A stretch of DNA of 22,456 bases from NCBI GenBank assembly GCA_036744005.1, contig DAINOJ010000025.1, forward strand, positions 1 through 22,456, read 5' to 3'. Below, in pieces: positions 7,893 through 14,964 of this stretch. A model generated the notes under the pieces. It was not told the origin of the DNA and did no database searches. It saw only the letters and a program-made list of their open reading frames with translations. The position numbers were made by a program, and so were the translations under genes. The DNA comes from CALCNS01 sp937897315. GTDB taxonomy: Bacteria > Bacillota > JAAYKD01. How positions within the stretch are numbered: the first letter of the stretch is position 1; the number at the start of each line of letters is the position of its first letter.

Positions 7893-9372
7893 AGATAAAC
7901 CCTCCGCTAGAAGAAGACAAGGTTCCCAAAGCCGGCAAGGCATAGAGCAGAATCAAGTAAACCATAAACCGCACGGCAACAGGTTTGGCACATAGCCACT
8001 CTCCCAGCTGCATTCCTTTCTCTTGGTAATAACTCACCAAGTAAAGGATAAGGCATCCCACAAGCAGGATACCATAGAACCAAGGTCCTATGCGATTGGC
8101 ACCATTTAAAAACAATGTGCCGTTCCAAAAATCGGTGATGTGAAAATCGGTAACGGTCTTTTGCATCAGAGCAAAGGCATGGTCCAGGTGATCGGCTCGG
8201 TCAAAGTACCAGCTAATCTGGATAAGTAAAAATGTGCGCAGGGTAGCCAAGTTGCGCCATTTGTTGTCCCAGGCGCGTGTGTAGGGTAGTAATAGCCCTT
8301 CCAGTGCAATGAGCAACCCGTGATACAAACCGTAGACAATAAACTTCATATTGGCACCATGCCAAACCCCGACCAGGAAAAATACGACGAGATTGGCTAC
8401 GGCTATGGGCAACGCTCGGCCCAGCTGTTTTCCAAAGGTGTTGCGGCTAAATTTACCAAAGCGATTCATGGGCTTAGAAAGGGAGATGGGGTAAAAAACA
8501 TAGTCTTTCATCCAAGTGCCCAACGTAATATGCCAGCGGTGCCAGAAATCGGCTATGGACGAAGCGAAATACGGGCGCTTAAAATTTTCATCCAGGTCTA
8601 TGCCAAAAAAGAGAGCAATGCCTTTGACAATATCCATTCCTCCGGAAAAATCACCATAGAGTTGTAGCGAGTAGCCCAATATGGCCACCAAGATGACGGT
8701 ACCGGAGTATTTTTGGTAATTATTCCACCAAAGCACTTCGTCCACAAAGCGAGCGGCGTTGTCGGCGAGGATCATCTTTTTAAAGAATCCCCAAAGGATT
8801 CGTTGAATTCCTTGCTCTATTTGCGTCCAATTTAGCGTGTGTTCCTCGTACAGCTGTTGGGCTAGGCGGTTGAAACGCCCAATGGGACCCTGCAAAAGTT
8901 GTGGGAAGAACGAGACAAATAAAGCATAGCGAAGAAAGCTTTTTTCGGGTGCGAATTTCTCCCAGTAGACATCGATGATATACCCGGCAGATTGAAAAGT
9001 ATAAAAAGAAATGCCCAAAGGCAGCAGCCACTGTCGCAAAGAGAAGAGGTTTCCAAAGATCCAATGAGCATATTTTAAAGCAAAGAGCATACCAAATTGC
9101 AGCAAGAGTGCCACAATGAGGATGAAACGTTTTCGCTTTTGGCGATGCTCCAACTCGGTTGGGAGGTTATTGACTTGCCCTAAAAGAATCCCCGCTGCAT
9201 AGGAGACCATAGTAGAAAAGAGTAAGAAGGGGACGATTTTGAACCCGGCAGAGGCATAATACGCATAGCTAAAGAGAAGCAGCCACACCCATTGTCCTCT
9301 TTTTGGGATGTTATAGTATCCGACAACCGCCACCAGAACGAAAAGTACGAATTTTAGGGATACGAACGACAT
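7879..9372 (-). CDS. MBOAT-family membrane O-acyltransferase, AlgI/DltB-like
   Basis: This 497-residue polytopic membrane protein has about 10-12 hydrophobic segments. It carries the AlgI/DltB signatures LLPLGISFYTFQS (117-128), FFPQLLQGPIGRF (155-167), NFKRPYFASS, FWHRWHITLGTW (277-288) and VGVWHGAN, with the presumed catalytic His338. His351 is a second conserved histidine. It is longer than typical DltB (about 400) and close to AlgI in size. The predicted role is to take an acyl group from the neighbouring carrier protein and pass it across the membrane, with the DltD-like protein, to a surface acceptor. Its ATG overlaps the carrier-protein stop (TAATG), so translation is probably coupled. 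Confidence 0.88.
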   Translation of the reverse strand: MSFVSLKFVLFVLVAVVGYYNIPKRGQWVWLLLFSYAYYASAGFKIVPFLLFSTMVSYAAGILLGQVNNLPTELEHRQKRKRFILIVALLLQFGMLFALKYAHWIFGNLFSLRQWLLPLGISFYTFQSAGYIIDVYWEKFAPEKSFLRYALFVSFFPQLLQGPIGRFNRLAQQLYEEHTLNWTQIEQGIQRILWGFFKKMILADNAARFVDEVLWWNNYQKYSGTVILVAILGYSLQLYGDFSGGMDIVKGIALFFGIDLDENFKRPYFASSIADFWHRWHITLGTWMKDYVFYPISLSKPMNRFGKFSRNTFGKQLGRALPIAVANLVVFFLVGVWHGANMKFIVYGLYHGLLIALEGLLLPYTRAWDNKWRNLATLRTFLLIQISWYFDRADHLDHAFALMQKTVTDFHITDFWNGTLFLNGANRIGPWFYGILLVGCLILYLVSYYQEKGMQLGEWLCAKPVAVRFMVYLILLYALPALGTLSSSSGGFIYAQF

Positions 9373-9623
9373 TATTTTCCTCCGGCTTTTTTCCGTTCCA
9401 TAAGAGCCGTAAGGGCTTGGGCGGAGTTGAAGTTAGACGGTTGGATATCCATGGGGGTGAGATACACATCGAATGCATCCTGTAGTTCGGCCACAATGGA
9501 TAATATGGCAAAGGAGTCCAAAATCTGTTGGTCGATGAGGGTTTGACAAGTCTTATAGTCGACCCCTGGGCAGATGTCTTGTAAAATGGCGATGATTTTT
9601 TCGAGGTTGCTTTGATGGTTCAT
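9372..9623 (-). CDS. Acyl/aminoacyl carrier protein, DltC-like
   Basis: This 83-residue acidic, helical carrier protein has the phosphopantetheine attachment site at Ser37 in QILDSFAIL, which matches the LLDSF style of DltC. It must be converted to the holo form by a phosphopantetheinyl transferase encoded elsewhere. Inferred role: to hold the amino acid activated by the ligase as a thioester for the decarboxylase and then the MBOAT protein. A good AAAGGAG lies upstream of the ATG, 12 bases after the decarboxylase stop. Its stop overlaps the MBOAT start by one base. Confidence 0.85.
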   Translation of the reverse strand: MNHQSNLEKIIAILQDICPGVDYKTCQTLIDQQILDSFAILSIVAELQDAFDVYLTPMDIQPSNFNSAQALTALMERKKAGGK

Positions 9624-9635
9624 GTTAGGACTCCT

Positions 9636-10814
9636 TTATGGGTAAGAATGTAGAGGATATGTGGGGAGCTCGTCCCTCACCAATTGAAGGCCGTGTTGGC
9701 GACCGTAATAAAAGACTTTGGGCAGGTTGCGGCTTAAGAAGAAAAATAAGCTTTCGGTAATGGCATAGGCACCCAGCTTGTGAAAGACTACGAGATCTTG
9801 CAGGCTTAAGTCTGGCAGCGAGTATTGTTTGGCTAACACATCGCCAGAAGTGCACAGGGAGCCACAGATGTTCCAAGCTTCCAGCTTGCCTAAAGGTTTG
9901 TCTGGGAAGTGTTGCAAGGGGGGTGGCTTCATTCCCATATTTTGCCCGTAGTAATTCATGTGGTGGATGCCGCCATCGACGATACAGTAGTTTTGGTCTC
10001 CGGTTCTTTTGATATCGACCACCGAGGTCAAGTAATACCCGCAAGCGGCTACCATAAAGCGGCCCATTTCTAAGATAATTTTTCCGCCGAAGGTCATTTG
10101 CTGCAGTTTTTGGTGCAATTGTAGTAGTAGGGTCTTCTCTTGCTCGGCTTCTTCCGGTTCAAAATACGATACATACAGCCCGGGTCCATATTCCAAGACA
10201 GGAATCGGGTGATGGATGAGCTGCTGCAACCGGTGACAAACCGCATCGAGTTCATTCAGCTCTTTTTCGATGAAGGTAAATTTCTTTTTTTGTGTGCCCG
10301 AATAATATTGGATACCATGGAAATGGAGGGTGGGATGCGCGAGCAAATCTTGCAATAGGCGTATTAGGGTGGGTTCGTCCATGCCAAACTGGTTCCCACT
10401 GCTGAAGCGAAAGAGAAGGTTCAGTGGGGTGCTAGCTTGTTGGCTGTACTCTTTCAGTATTTCGTATTGGTGCTCCGATTCTATGGTATAGGTGATTTGG
10501 GCATCATAGGTGCGAATCACGCGCGCCATTTCTTCTTTTTCTTTGTAGACCCCCGATAACACGATACGGTTGGCAGGAATTTGGGCCTTTTCGCAAAGGG
10601 CAAATTCCCCGGGAGAACACACTTCAAAGTGTTCTACCAGGGGTAACATGGGTTTCACGAGGAAGGGGTTGGCTTTCATGGCGTAACACAATTCGGCGGT
10701 GTTGCCTAAAAGTTCACGAATGTATTGTAGTCGTGAGGTTAAGGCATCCAAGTCGAACAGGTACGCCGGTGTGCCGTATGCTCGTGCGATGGTTTCAAAA
10801 AGATGTTGCTCCAT
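9636..10814 (-). CDS. PLP-dependent decarboxylase, fold type III (LysA/BtrK-like)
   Basis: This 392-residue enzyme has the diaminopimelate/ornithine decarboxylase fold. Lys47 in CYAMKANP is the pyridoxal phosphate lysine. Other family landmarks are VCSPGEF, NQFGM, YYSGTQ, LEYGPGL, ILEMGR (EPGR in most relatives), IVDGGIHH, CGSLCTSGD (317-325) and KLGAY (Tyr350). In LysA the CTSGD site is normally CESGD, whose Glu contacts the substrate, so Thr322 suggests a substrate other than diaminopimelate. BtrK, which decarboxylates a carrier-bound glutamyl group, and the exosortase-associated decarboxylases are better functional parallels, though this is from memory and not a search. The start lies one base after the ligase stop, and the gene sits between ligase and carrier protein. 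That placement suggests it acts on the same amino acid, free or carrier-bound. Confidence 0.83.
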   Translation of the reverse strand: MEQHLFETIARAYGTPAYLFDLDALTSRLQYIRELLGNTAELCYAMKANPFLVKPMLPLVEHFEVCSPGEFALCEKAQIPANRIVLSGVYKEKEEMARVIRTYDAQITYTIESEHQYEILKEYSQQASTPLNLLFRFSSGNQFGMDEPTLIRLLQDLLAHPTLHFHGIQYYSGTQKKKFTFIEKELNELDAVCHRLQQLIHHPIPVLEYGPGLYVSYFEPEEAEQEKTLLLQLHQKLQQMTFGGKIILEMGRFMVAACGYYLTSVVDIKRTGDQNYCIVDGGIHHMNYYGQNMGMKPPPLQHFPDKPLGKLEAWNICGSLCTSGDVLAKQYSLPDLSLQDLVVFHKLGAYAITESLFFFLSRNLPKVFYYGRQHGLQLVRDELPTYPLHSYP

Positions 10815-10815
10815 G

Positions 10816-12330
10816 CTATCTGCTCTCCAATTGCTTCTTTAAGGCTTCTCGGTCGATTTTGCCGTTTTTGTTTAAGGGGAAGGTGTCGAGCGCGTGAAAA
10901 ACATGAGGGATCATGTAAGGGGGGAGTTCGGTTTTGAGGAACTGCAAAAGGGTGTCTTTTTCGCAGTCGCCTTCATAGAATACGACGATTTTTTGTTTGT
11001 CGTGTTGGTAAAGGCAGCAGGCGCGCTTTAGAGTGGGGATTTTGTCGAGGCAGGCCTCGATTTCGCCCAGTTCGATGCGTTGACCCATGTGTTTGATTTG
11101 AAAATCCTTGCGGGAAGCAAAGCAAAGTTCCTCTTGCTCGTTATAGTAAGCCAGGTCGCCGGTGCGATAGATGACCTCCAGGTAGTGAGGGTTTAGTGGG
11201 TTTTGCACGAAGGCGTTGGCAGTTTGTTCGGGGTTGTTGTAGTAGCCCAAGGCCAAAGCGGTGCCCGAGACGCAAAGTTCGCCTTTGATGTGGGGCTCTG
11301 TGATGAGCTGGTTGCTTTCGTCCAGCAAGAAGACGCGCTCGTTGGGGAAGGGTTTCCCCATGGGTAGCACATCCCCGGGTTGGAAGGGACGGTCGATGAT
11401 ATAGTAGGTGCAGTTGCAGGTGATTTCGGTGGGCCCGTAGAGATTGACGAAGGTTGCTTTAGGGTAGGCGGCCTGCCAAAGGTTGAGGTGTTTTATGGGC
11501 ATGGCCTCACCACTGAACAGCACTTTGTTGATGTTGGGAGGGATTTTGTATTCGAAGGCGCGGAAGGTTGTGAGGAGGCAGAGAGCGGAAACGGCCCAGA
11601 TGAGCGTGGTGACGCGGTGCTCGCTTAGGTAGTCGAGCAGTTGGGTGGGGTTAGAGAACATGGTGCGAGGGATGAGGACCAGGGTGGCACCGGTTTTGAG
11701 GGTGGAGTAGATGTCTTTTACGGAAACATCGAAATCGAAGGGGGCTTGGTTGCCCAAGATGTCTTGTGATGTGATGTGGAAGAGGTCGGTAAAGTATTCC
11801 ATGAAGTCGATGACCGAGCGGTGGCTGACGAGCACGCATTTGGGGACCCCGGTGGAGCCCGAGGTGAAGTTGCCATAGAGGGGGTCGATGTCCAGGGCTT
11901 GGCTGCGACGGGCTTGCAGGAGGTGGAGGTTGGGTGGGGTCTGGAGGAGGGTTTCGAGGGTGAGGATGTCGCCTGAGAAACCTAGCTGCTGGGCTATGGG
12001 GAGATGCTTTTCGTCGGTGATAAGCACGGGGGCTTGCAGTGTATGCAAGATCTGGCGCAGGCGGGCTTGGGGTTGCCTGACGTCGAGCGCGACGTAAAAG
12101 CATCCGGCTGAAACAATGCCCATGAATGCACCAACGGTGGCGACGCTTTTTTCCAAGAAGACGGGGATGGGGGCACCGGCGGGGACGCGGCCTGCCAGGG
12201 CACTGCCGATGGTGTGGGCGCGGTGTTGCAACTCGCTGAAGGAGCACGAGGAGGTTTCGTCGATGAAGGCCGTTTTGTGCGGGAAGTGTTTTACCGAGGT
12301 TTCCAAATACTCCAAGACGTTTTTGATCAA
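10816..12330 (-). CDS. AMP-forming amino acid ligase, DltA/adenylation-domain-like
   Basis: This 504-residue adenylation enzyme activates a carboxylic acid, most likely an amino acid, as its AMP ester and loads it on the carrier protein. Core motifs are NFTSGSTGVPK (A3, about 154-164), APFDFDVS (A4, with the Asp that usually binds an alpha-amino group), NLYGPTEIT (A5), YRTGDLA (A7), GQRIELGEIE (A8) and NKNGKIDREAL (A10, catalytic Lys). The length matches DltA. The frame extends to a TTG at 12360, but GGAGAGG lies eight bases before the TTG at 12328-12330 (reading MIKNVLEYLE), so I use that. The first half is strikingly GC-rich: 41 of 60 bases at 11881-11940 against 25 of 60 at 10441-10500 in the next gene. 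The activated amino acid cannot be predicted here. Confidence 0.87.
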   Translation of the reverse strand: MIKNVLEYLETSVKHFPHKTAFIDETSSCSFSELQHRAHTIGSALAGRVPAGAPIPVFLEKSVATVGAFMGIVSAGCFYVALDVRQPQARLRQILHTLQAPVLITDEKHLPIAQQLGFSGDILTLETLLQTPPNLHLLQARRSQALDIDPLYGNFTSGSTGVPKCVLVSHRSVIDFMEYFTDLFHITSQDILGNQAPFDFDVSVKDIYSTLKTGATLVLIPRTMFSNPTQLLDYLSEHRVTTLIWAVSALCLLTTFRAFEYKIPPNINKVLFSGEAMPIKHLNLWQAAYPKATFVNLYGPTEITCNCTYYIIDRPFQPGDVLPMGKPFPNERVFLLDESNQLITEPHIKGELCVSGTALALGYYNNPEQTANAFVQNPLNPHYLEVIYRTGDLAYYNEQEELCFASRKDFQIKHMGQRIELGEIEACLDKIPTLKRACCLYQHDKQKIVVFYEGDCEKDTLLQFLKTELPPYMIPHVFHALDTFPLNKNGKIDREALKKQLESR

Positions 12331-12380
12331 GTTGACACCCTCTCCGTTTTCTCTGCTCAAAAGTACCGCATGTCAATTCC

Positions 12381-12389
12381 ATAGTAGCA
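12381..12389 (-). promoter_or_regulatory. Extended -10 promoter candidate for the five-gene operon
   Basis: The minus strand reads TGCTACTAT, an extended -10 element about 50 bases before the ligase start. No good -35 is present at 17 bases (TTTTAT). That position lies inside a short inverted repeat, CCTGT-N7-ACAGG (12399-12415), which could be an operator. Weak evidence. Confidence 0.3.
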
Positions 12390-12449
12390 TATGCTTTTCC
12401 TGTATAAAAAACAGGGTTGTGTAGGTTTTTTTTACCAAAGAAATTTCGT

Positions 12450-12478
12450 TTGCGAAGAACCTCGGCAAGTGTTACAAT
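12450..12478 (+). promoter_or_regulatory. Sigma-A-type promoter for the redoxin/AKR pair
   Basis: TTGCGA (12450-12455), a 17-base spacer and TACAAT (12473-12478) lie about 95 bases before the redoxin start. Both hexamers are near consensus at ideal spacing. Transcription from here would include the palindromic repeat at 12497-12549 in the leader. Confidence 0.6.
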
Positions 12479-12496
12479 TATGGTAGATTTACCAAA

Positions 12497-12549
12497 GGGG
12501 TCAGACCCCATTGGGAAAAATTTAAAGGGTTAGGGACTGTCCCCAATGT
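12497..12549. repeat. REP-like palindromic repeat, copy 1
   Basis: Two palindromes lie together: GGGGTC-A-GACCCC (12497-12509) and GGGAC-T-GTCCCC (12533-12544). The flanks CATTGGGA and TCCCCAATG can also pair and enclose the interval. The GGGGACTGTCCCC core recurs at 14356-14368 and 16248-16260. The copy sits between the promoter and ribosome binding site of the redoxin gene. Confidence 0.6.
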
Positions 12550-12574
12550 GGAAAAAACGAAAGGATGATGCAAG

Positions 12575-13135
12575 ATGCCCAAGTTGGAAGTAGGTCACGT
12601 AATCCCGGACTTCACCGTTAGAACAGCCGCCCGTGAGAATCTCTCGTTGCATGCCATGCTCAAGGAGCAAAAGAAGACCGTTTTATGGGTGTTGCGCTAC
12701 ATTGGCTGCACCACCTGCCGTTACGATGTGGACATTATTTCCAAGAATTATGACAGATTCCTGGCCAAAAATGCGCAAGTGCTGGTGCTCATGCAGAGCG
12801 ATCCGGCCATTGTGCGTCGTGATTTGACGGGGTATGACTATCCTGTGCAGATTATCTGTGACCCCGAGCAGAATATTTACCAAACCCTAGAGATTCCAGC
12901 CGCCCCGGACCGAGACCATTTTATATCCAAGTCCATTGGCAACATGGCTAAGCTGGCAGCTCGCATGGCTGTGGTAAAAGCATCCGGTTTTGTGCACGGC
13001 GACTATGAGGGTAATGAGCAGCAATTGCCGGCACTCTTTATTTTGGACGCAGATGGCAAAGTGCTGCATTCACATTACGCCGCACACTTTATCGATATGC
13101 CTTCGCTAGAGGAAGTATTGGCGTTGTTGCCGTAG
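12575..13135 (+). CDS. Redoxin-domain (AhpC/TSA-like) protein
   Basis: This 186-residue thioredoxin-fold protein of the peroxiredoxin-like group has the pattern VGHVIPDFTV at the N-terminus, then strand VLWVLRYIGC and a CTTC redox motif (Cys45, Cys48). A later PALFILDADGKVLHSHY segment is typical of AhpC/TSA proteins. It probably reduces a peroxide or protein disulphide in the cytoplasm, as no signal peptide is seen. The exact substrate is unknown. The ATG follows AAAGGA by about nine bases. It lies 31 bases upstream of the Fe-S aldo/keto-reductase-like gene, with one promoter before and one terminator after, so the two probably form an operon. Confidence 0.75.
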   Translation: MPKLEVGHVIPDFTVRTAARENLSLHAMLKEQKKTVLWVLRYIGCTTCRYDVDIISKNYDRFLAKNAQVLVLMQSDPAIVRRDLTGYDYPVQIICDPEQNIYQTLEIPAAPDRDHFISKSIGNMAKLAARMAVVKASGFVHGDYEGNEQQLPALFILDADGKVLHSHYAAHFIDMPSLEEVLALLP

Positions 13136-13166
13136 ACGAGAACTATCCTATTATAAGGAGGTTTCT

Positions 13167-14312
13167 ATGAACTACCGAAGATTGGGAAAAACCGAGATGT
13201 TCGCCAGCGAAGTGGGCTTGGGCTGTGAATATTTCAGCAAAGCCACTCCGGAGGAAAGCAAGGCGATGATTGACGAAGCGGTACGTCTTGGCATGAACAT
13301 GATTGATGTGTTTATGTCCGACCCGGAGGTGCGCAGTAAGTTGGGAGATGCCATTGCACCGCACCGTAGCAAGATGATTTTGCAGGGGCATGTGGGAGCG
13401 ACCTGGGAAAACGGACAATACTTGTGCAGCCGTGATTTGGCAAAGTGCAAGTTATTTATTGAGGATTTCCTGACACGGTTTCACACCGATTACATTGATA
13501 TTGGTATGTTGCATTACATCGATAGCGAAGAAGAGTGGCAGAAATCGCTGGACAATGGTTTGCTGGAGTATATGTTGGAGCAGAAGCGCTTGGGTGTGTT
13601 TCGAGGATTGGGTGTGAGCACGCACAATGCTGTTATTGCGCAGACCATGGTCAAGACCGGGTGGTTCGATGTGGTCATGTTTAGTGTTAGCCCATTATTC
13701 GATTTGGTCTTGCCTGAAATAGACACGTTTTTTGAAATGCCGGAGGACGAAAAGTATCCGACTTCGGTACGTATTGATCCGGAGCGAATTGCGTTTTATC
13801 GGTTATGCGAAGAGATGGGCGTGAGCATTACCGTAATGAAAGCGTTGGCAGCAGGAAGTTTACTCAACCCAGAGGATTCGCCGTTTGGAGCAGTGCTGAC
13901 GGTGGCGCAGTGTATTCAGTATGCGCTGGACCGGCCGGGCGTGGCGAGTGCGCTGATTGGCTGCAAGAATGTGCATGAGGTGCAAGTGGCAGCGGCGTTT
14001 GCCGTGGCGAGTGAAGAAGAGCGCGATTATCACCCAGTGCTGGCGCAGATTCGCGGGGATGAGTTGAAGGTGTGTATGTACTGCAATCATTGCCTCCCCT
14101 GCCCGGTGCATATCGATATTGCGGCGACCACGCGAATGTTGGATACGGCGAAGAACAGCGGATGGAGCGAGGCACTGCAAGCCGATTATGAGAGACTCAC
14201 GGTGAAGGCGTCTGCTTGCATCGCTTGTGGGCAATGTGTTCAGCGCTGCCCCTTTGCGATCGATGTGATTGCCAACATGAAAGAAGCCGTCGCGATATTT
14301 GAACAAGCGTAG
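13167..14312 (+). CDS. Aldo/keto-reductase-like protein with two C-terminal 4Fe-4S clusters
   Basis: This 381-residue protein has a TIM-barrel aldo/keto reductase-like region (about 1-280) followed by a ferredoxin-like tail. Two CX2CX2CX3CP motifs are visible: CMYCNHCLPCP (about 302-313) and CIACGQCVQRCP (about 351-362), predicting two 4Fe-4S clusters. The barrel keeps MIDVF and GMLHYID (the His of the AKR tetrad). However, the usual tetrad Tyr position in DVFMSDPEV and the Lys position in LQGHVG are not Tyr and Lys, as in the COG1453-type relatives I recall. Hydride transfer of the standard AKR kind is therefore doubtful, and an electron-transfer or other oxidoreductase role is more likely. 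A strong AAGGAGG precedes the ATG, and a terminator follows. Confidence 0.83.
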   Translation: MNYRRLGKTEMFASEVGLGCEYFSKATPEESKAMIDEAVRLGMNMIDVFMSDPEVRSKLGDAIAPHRSKMILQGHVGATWENGQYLCSRDLAKCKLFIEDFLTRFHTDYIDIGMLHYIDSEEEWQKSLDNGLLEYMLEQKRLGVFRGLGVSTHNAVIAQTMVKTGWFDVVMFSVSPLFDLVLPEIDTFFEMPEDEKYPTSVRIDPERIAFYRLCEEMGVSITVMKALAAGSLLNPEDSPFGAVLTVAQCIQYALDRPGVASALIGCKNVHEVQVAAAFAVASEEERDYHPVLAQIRGDELKVCMYCNHCLPCPVHIDIAATTRMLDTAKNSGWSEALQADYERLTVKASACIACGQCVQRCPFAIDVIANMKEAVAIFEQA

Positions 14313-14313
14313 C

Positions 14314-14347
14314 AAAACACCCCGTTCGCAATGAGCGGGGTGTTTTT
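14314..14347 (+). terminator. Terminator after the redoxin/AKR pair
   Basis: The stem is AAAACACCCCG (14314-14324) with CGGGGTGTTTT (14336-14346), followed by T. The A-run on the left arm gives a T-run on the minus strand, so the hairpin can also terminate the convergent btuR transcript. Confidence 0.88.
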
Positions 14348-14379
14348 ACAACATAGGGGACTGTCCCCAACCCTGTAAA
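14345..14379. repeat. REP-like palindromic repeat, copy 2
   Basis: A perfect GGGGAC-T-GTCCCC palindrome (14356-14368) is enclosed by a second pairing arm, TTTACA (14345-14350) with TGTAAA (14374-14379). It lies between the convergent AKR-like and btuR genes, right after a terminator, and shares its core with copies 1 and 3. Confidence 0.65.
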
Positions 14380-14380
14380 T

Positions 14381-14908
14381 TTAGTATTCGATGCCGGGTT
14401 TGGCGGGGAATCCGGCGTAGAAGTGGTGTTTGATTTCACCCATTTCGGTTACCATGTCGGCCACTTCCCGTATACTCTGCGGGGCGTAGCGTCCGGTCAG
14501 CAGCAAATCGGTTTTTTCGGCTTTGCTCTCGATGAGCGCTAACACTTTCTCCACGGAAACTAAGTCAAAGTCCATGGCGACATTGATCTCATCCAAGATG
14601 ACCAAATCATAGTTTCCGCTTTTTACCGCTTCCAGGCCCAGCGCAACTCCACGTTGGGCTTCTTTTATGTCTATCTCCTCGAGATTGTATTTATCGACAA
14701 AATTCTCTGTGCCGGTTTGCTCCAGACGAATCATGGGCAGATATTTGCGCACGGCTTGCACTTCCCCATATTGATCGTTGCCCTTCATAAACTGCACGAT
14801 CATCACTTTTTTTTCGTGCCCTACGGCGCGCAACGCCAAACCAAAGGCAGCCGTGCTTTTCCCCTTGCCATCGCCGGTGTTCACCATGACAATGCCACGT
14901 TTGTTCAT
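14381..14908 (-). CDS. btuR: Cob(I)yrinic acid a,c-diamide adenosyltransferase (BtuR/CobO type)
   Basis: This 175-residue enzyme transfers the 5'-deoxyadenosyl group from ATP to reduced corrinoids, giving adenosylcobalamin precursors. The P-loop MVNTGDGKGKSTAAFG near the N-terminus, VMIVQFMKG, DLVILDEINVAM (Walker B-like), LLLTGRYAP and the C-terminal HHFYAGFPAKPGIEY are all diagnostic of the BtuR/CobO family. The frame offers two ATGs six bases apart. AGGAG ends one base before the first and seven before the second, so I choose the second (MNKRGIV, 14908). It lies 56 bases after the M20 peptidase gene in the same direction and may share its transcript. No cobalamin riboswitch was recognised upstream. 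Confidence 0.93.
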   Translation of the reverse strand: MNKRGIVMVNTGDGKGKSTAAFGLALRAVGHEKKVMIVQFMKGNDQYGEVQAVRKYLPMIRLEQTGTENFVDKYNLEEIDIKEAQRGVALGLEAVKSGNYDLVILDEINVAMDFDLVSVEKVLALIESKAEKTDLLLTGRYAPQSIREVADMVTEMGEIKHHFYAGFPAKPGIEY

Positions 14909-14964
14909 ACTCATGCTCCTATCTGTTCAGCCAGTCGTTCCAATTGTAGCTGCTTGGGTCTATC

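Noticed and set aside
7893..7943. Longer N-terminus for the DltD-like protein (MPCRLWEPCLLL...)
   Set aside because: It would lie within the MBOAT coding end, and the membrane anchor begins properly only at MRNFKSLF.
6936..12330. Interpretation of the cluster as an exosortase/PEP-CTERM locus
   Set aside because: The ligase/decarboxylase/carrier trio is similar, but no exosortase, PEP-CTERM protein or glycosyltransferase genes are present, and MBOAT and DltD-like genes are.
6936..12330. Interpretation as an ordinary dlt operon for D-alanylation
   Set aside because: The decarboxylase lies between ligase and carrier with one-base spacing, and the MBOAT is AlgI-sized. Plain D-alanylation does not explain a decarboxylase.
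12371..12376. Minus-strand TTGACA before the ligase gene
   Set aside because: The hexamer is perfect, but no -10-like sequence lies 16-18 bases downstream (GAGAAA), and the start codon is too near.
11651..12511. Long minus-strand frame (286 codons) overlapping the ligase gene
   Set aside because: It overlaps the first half of the DltA-like ligase in another frame, is full of Pro/His/Arg and has no domain. It arises from the GC-rich codons of the real gene.
14909..14964. Cobalamin riboswitch before btuR
   Set aside because: The 56-base gap is too short for one and shows no B12-box-like sequence.
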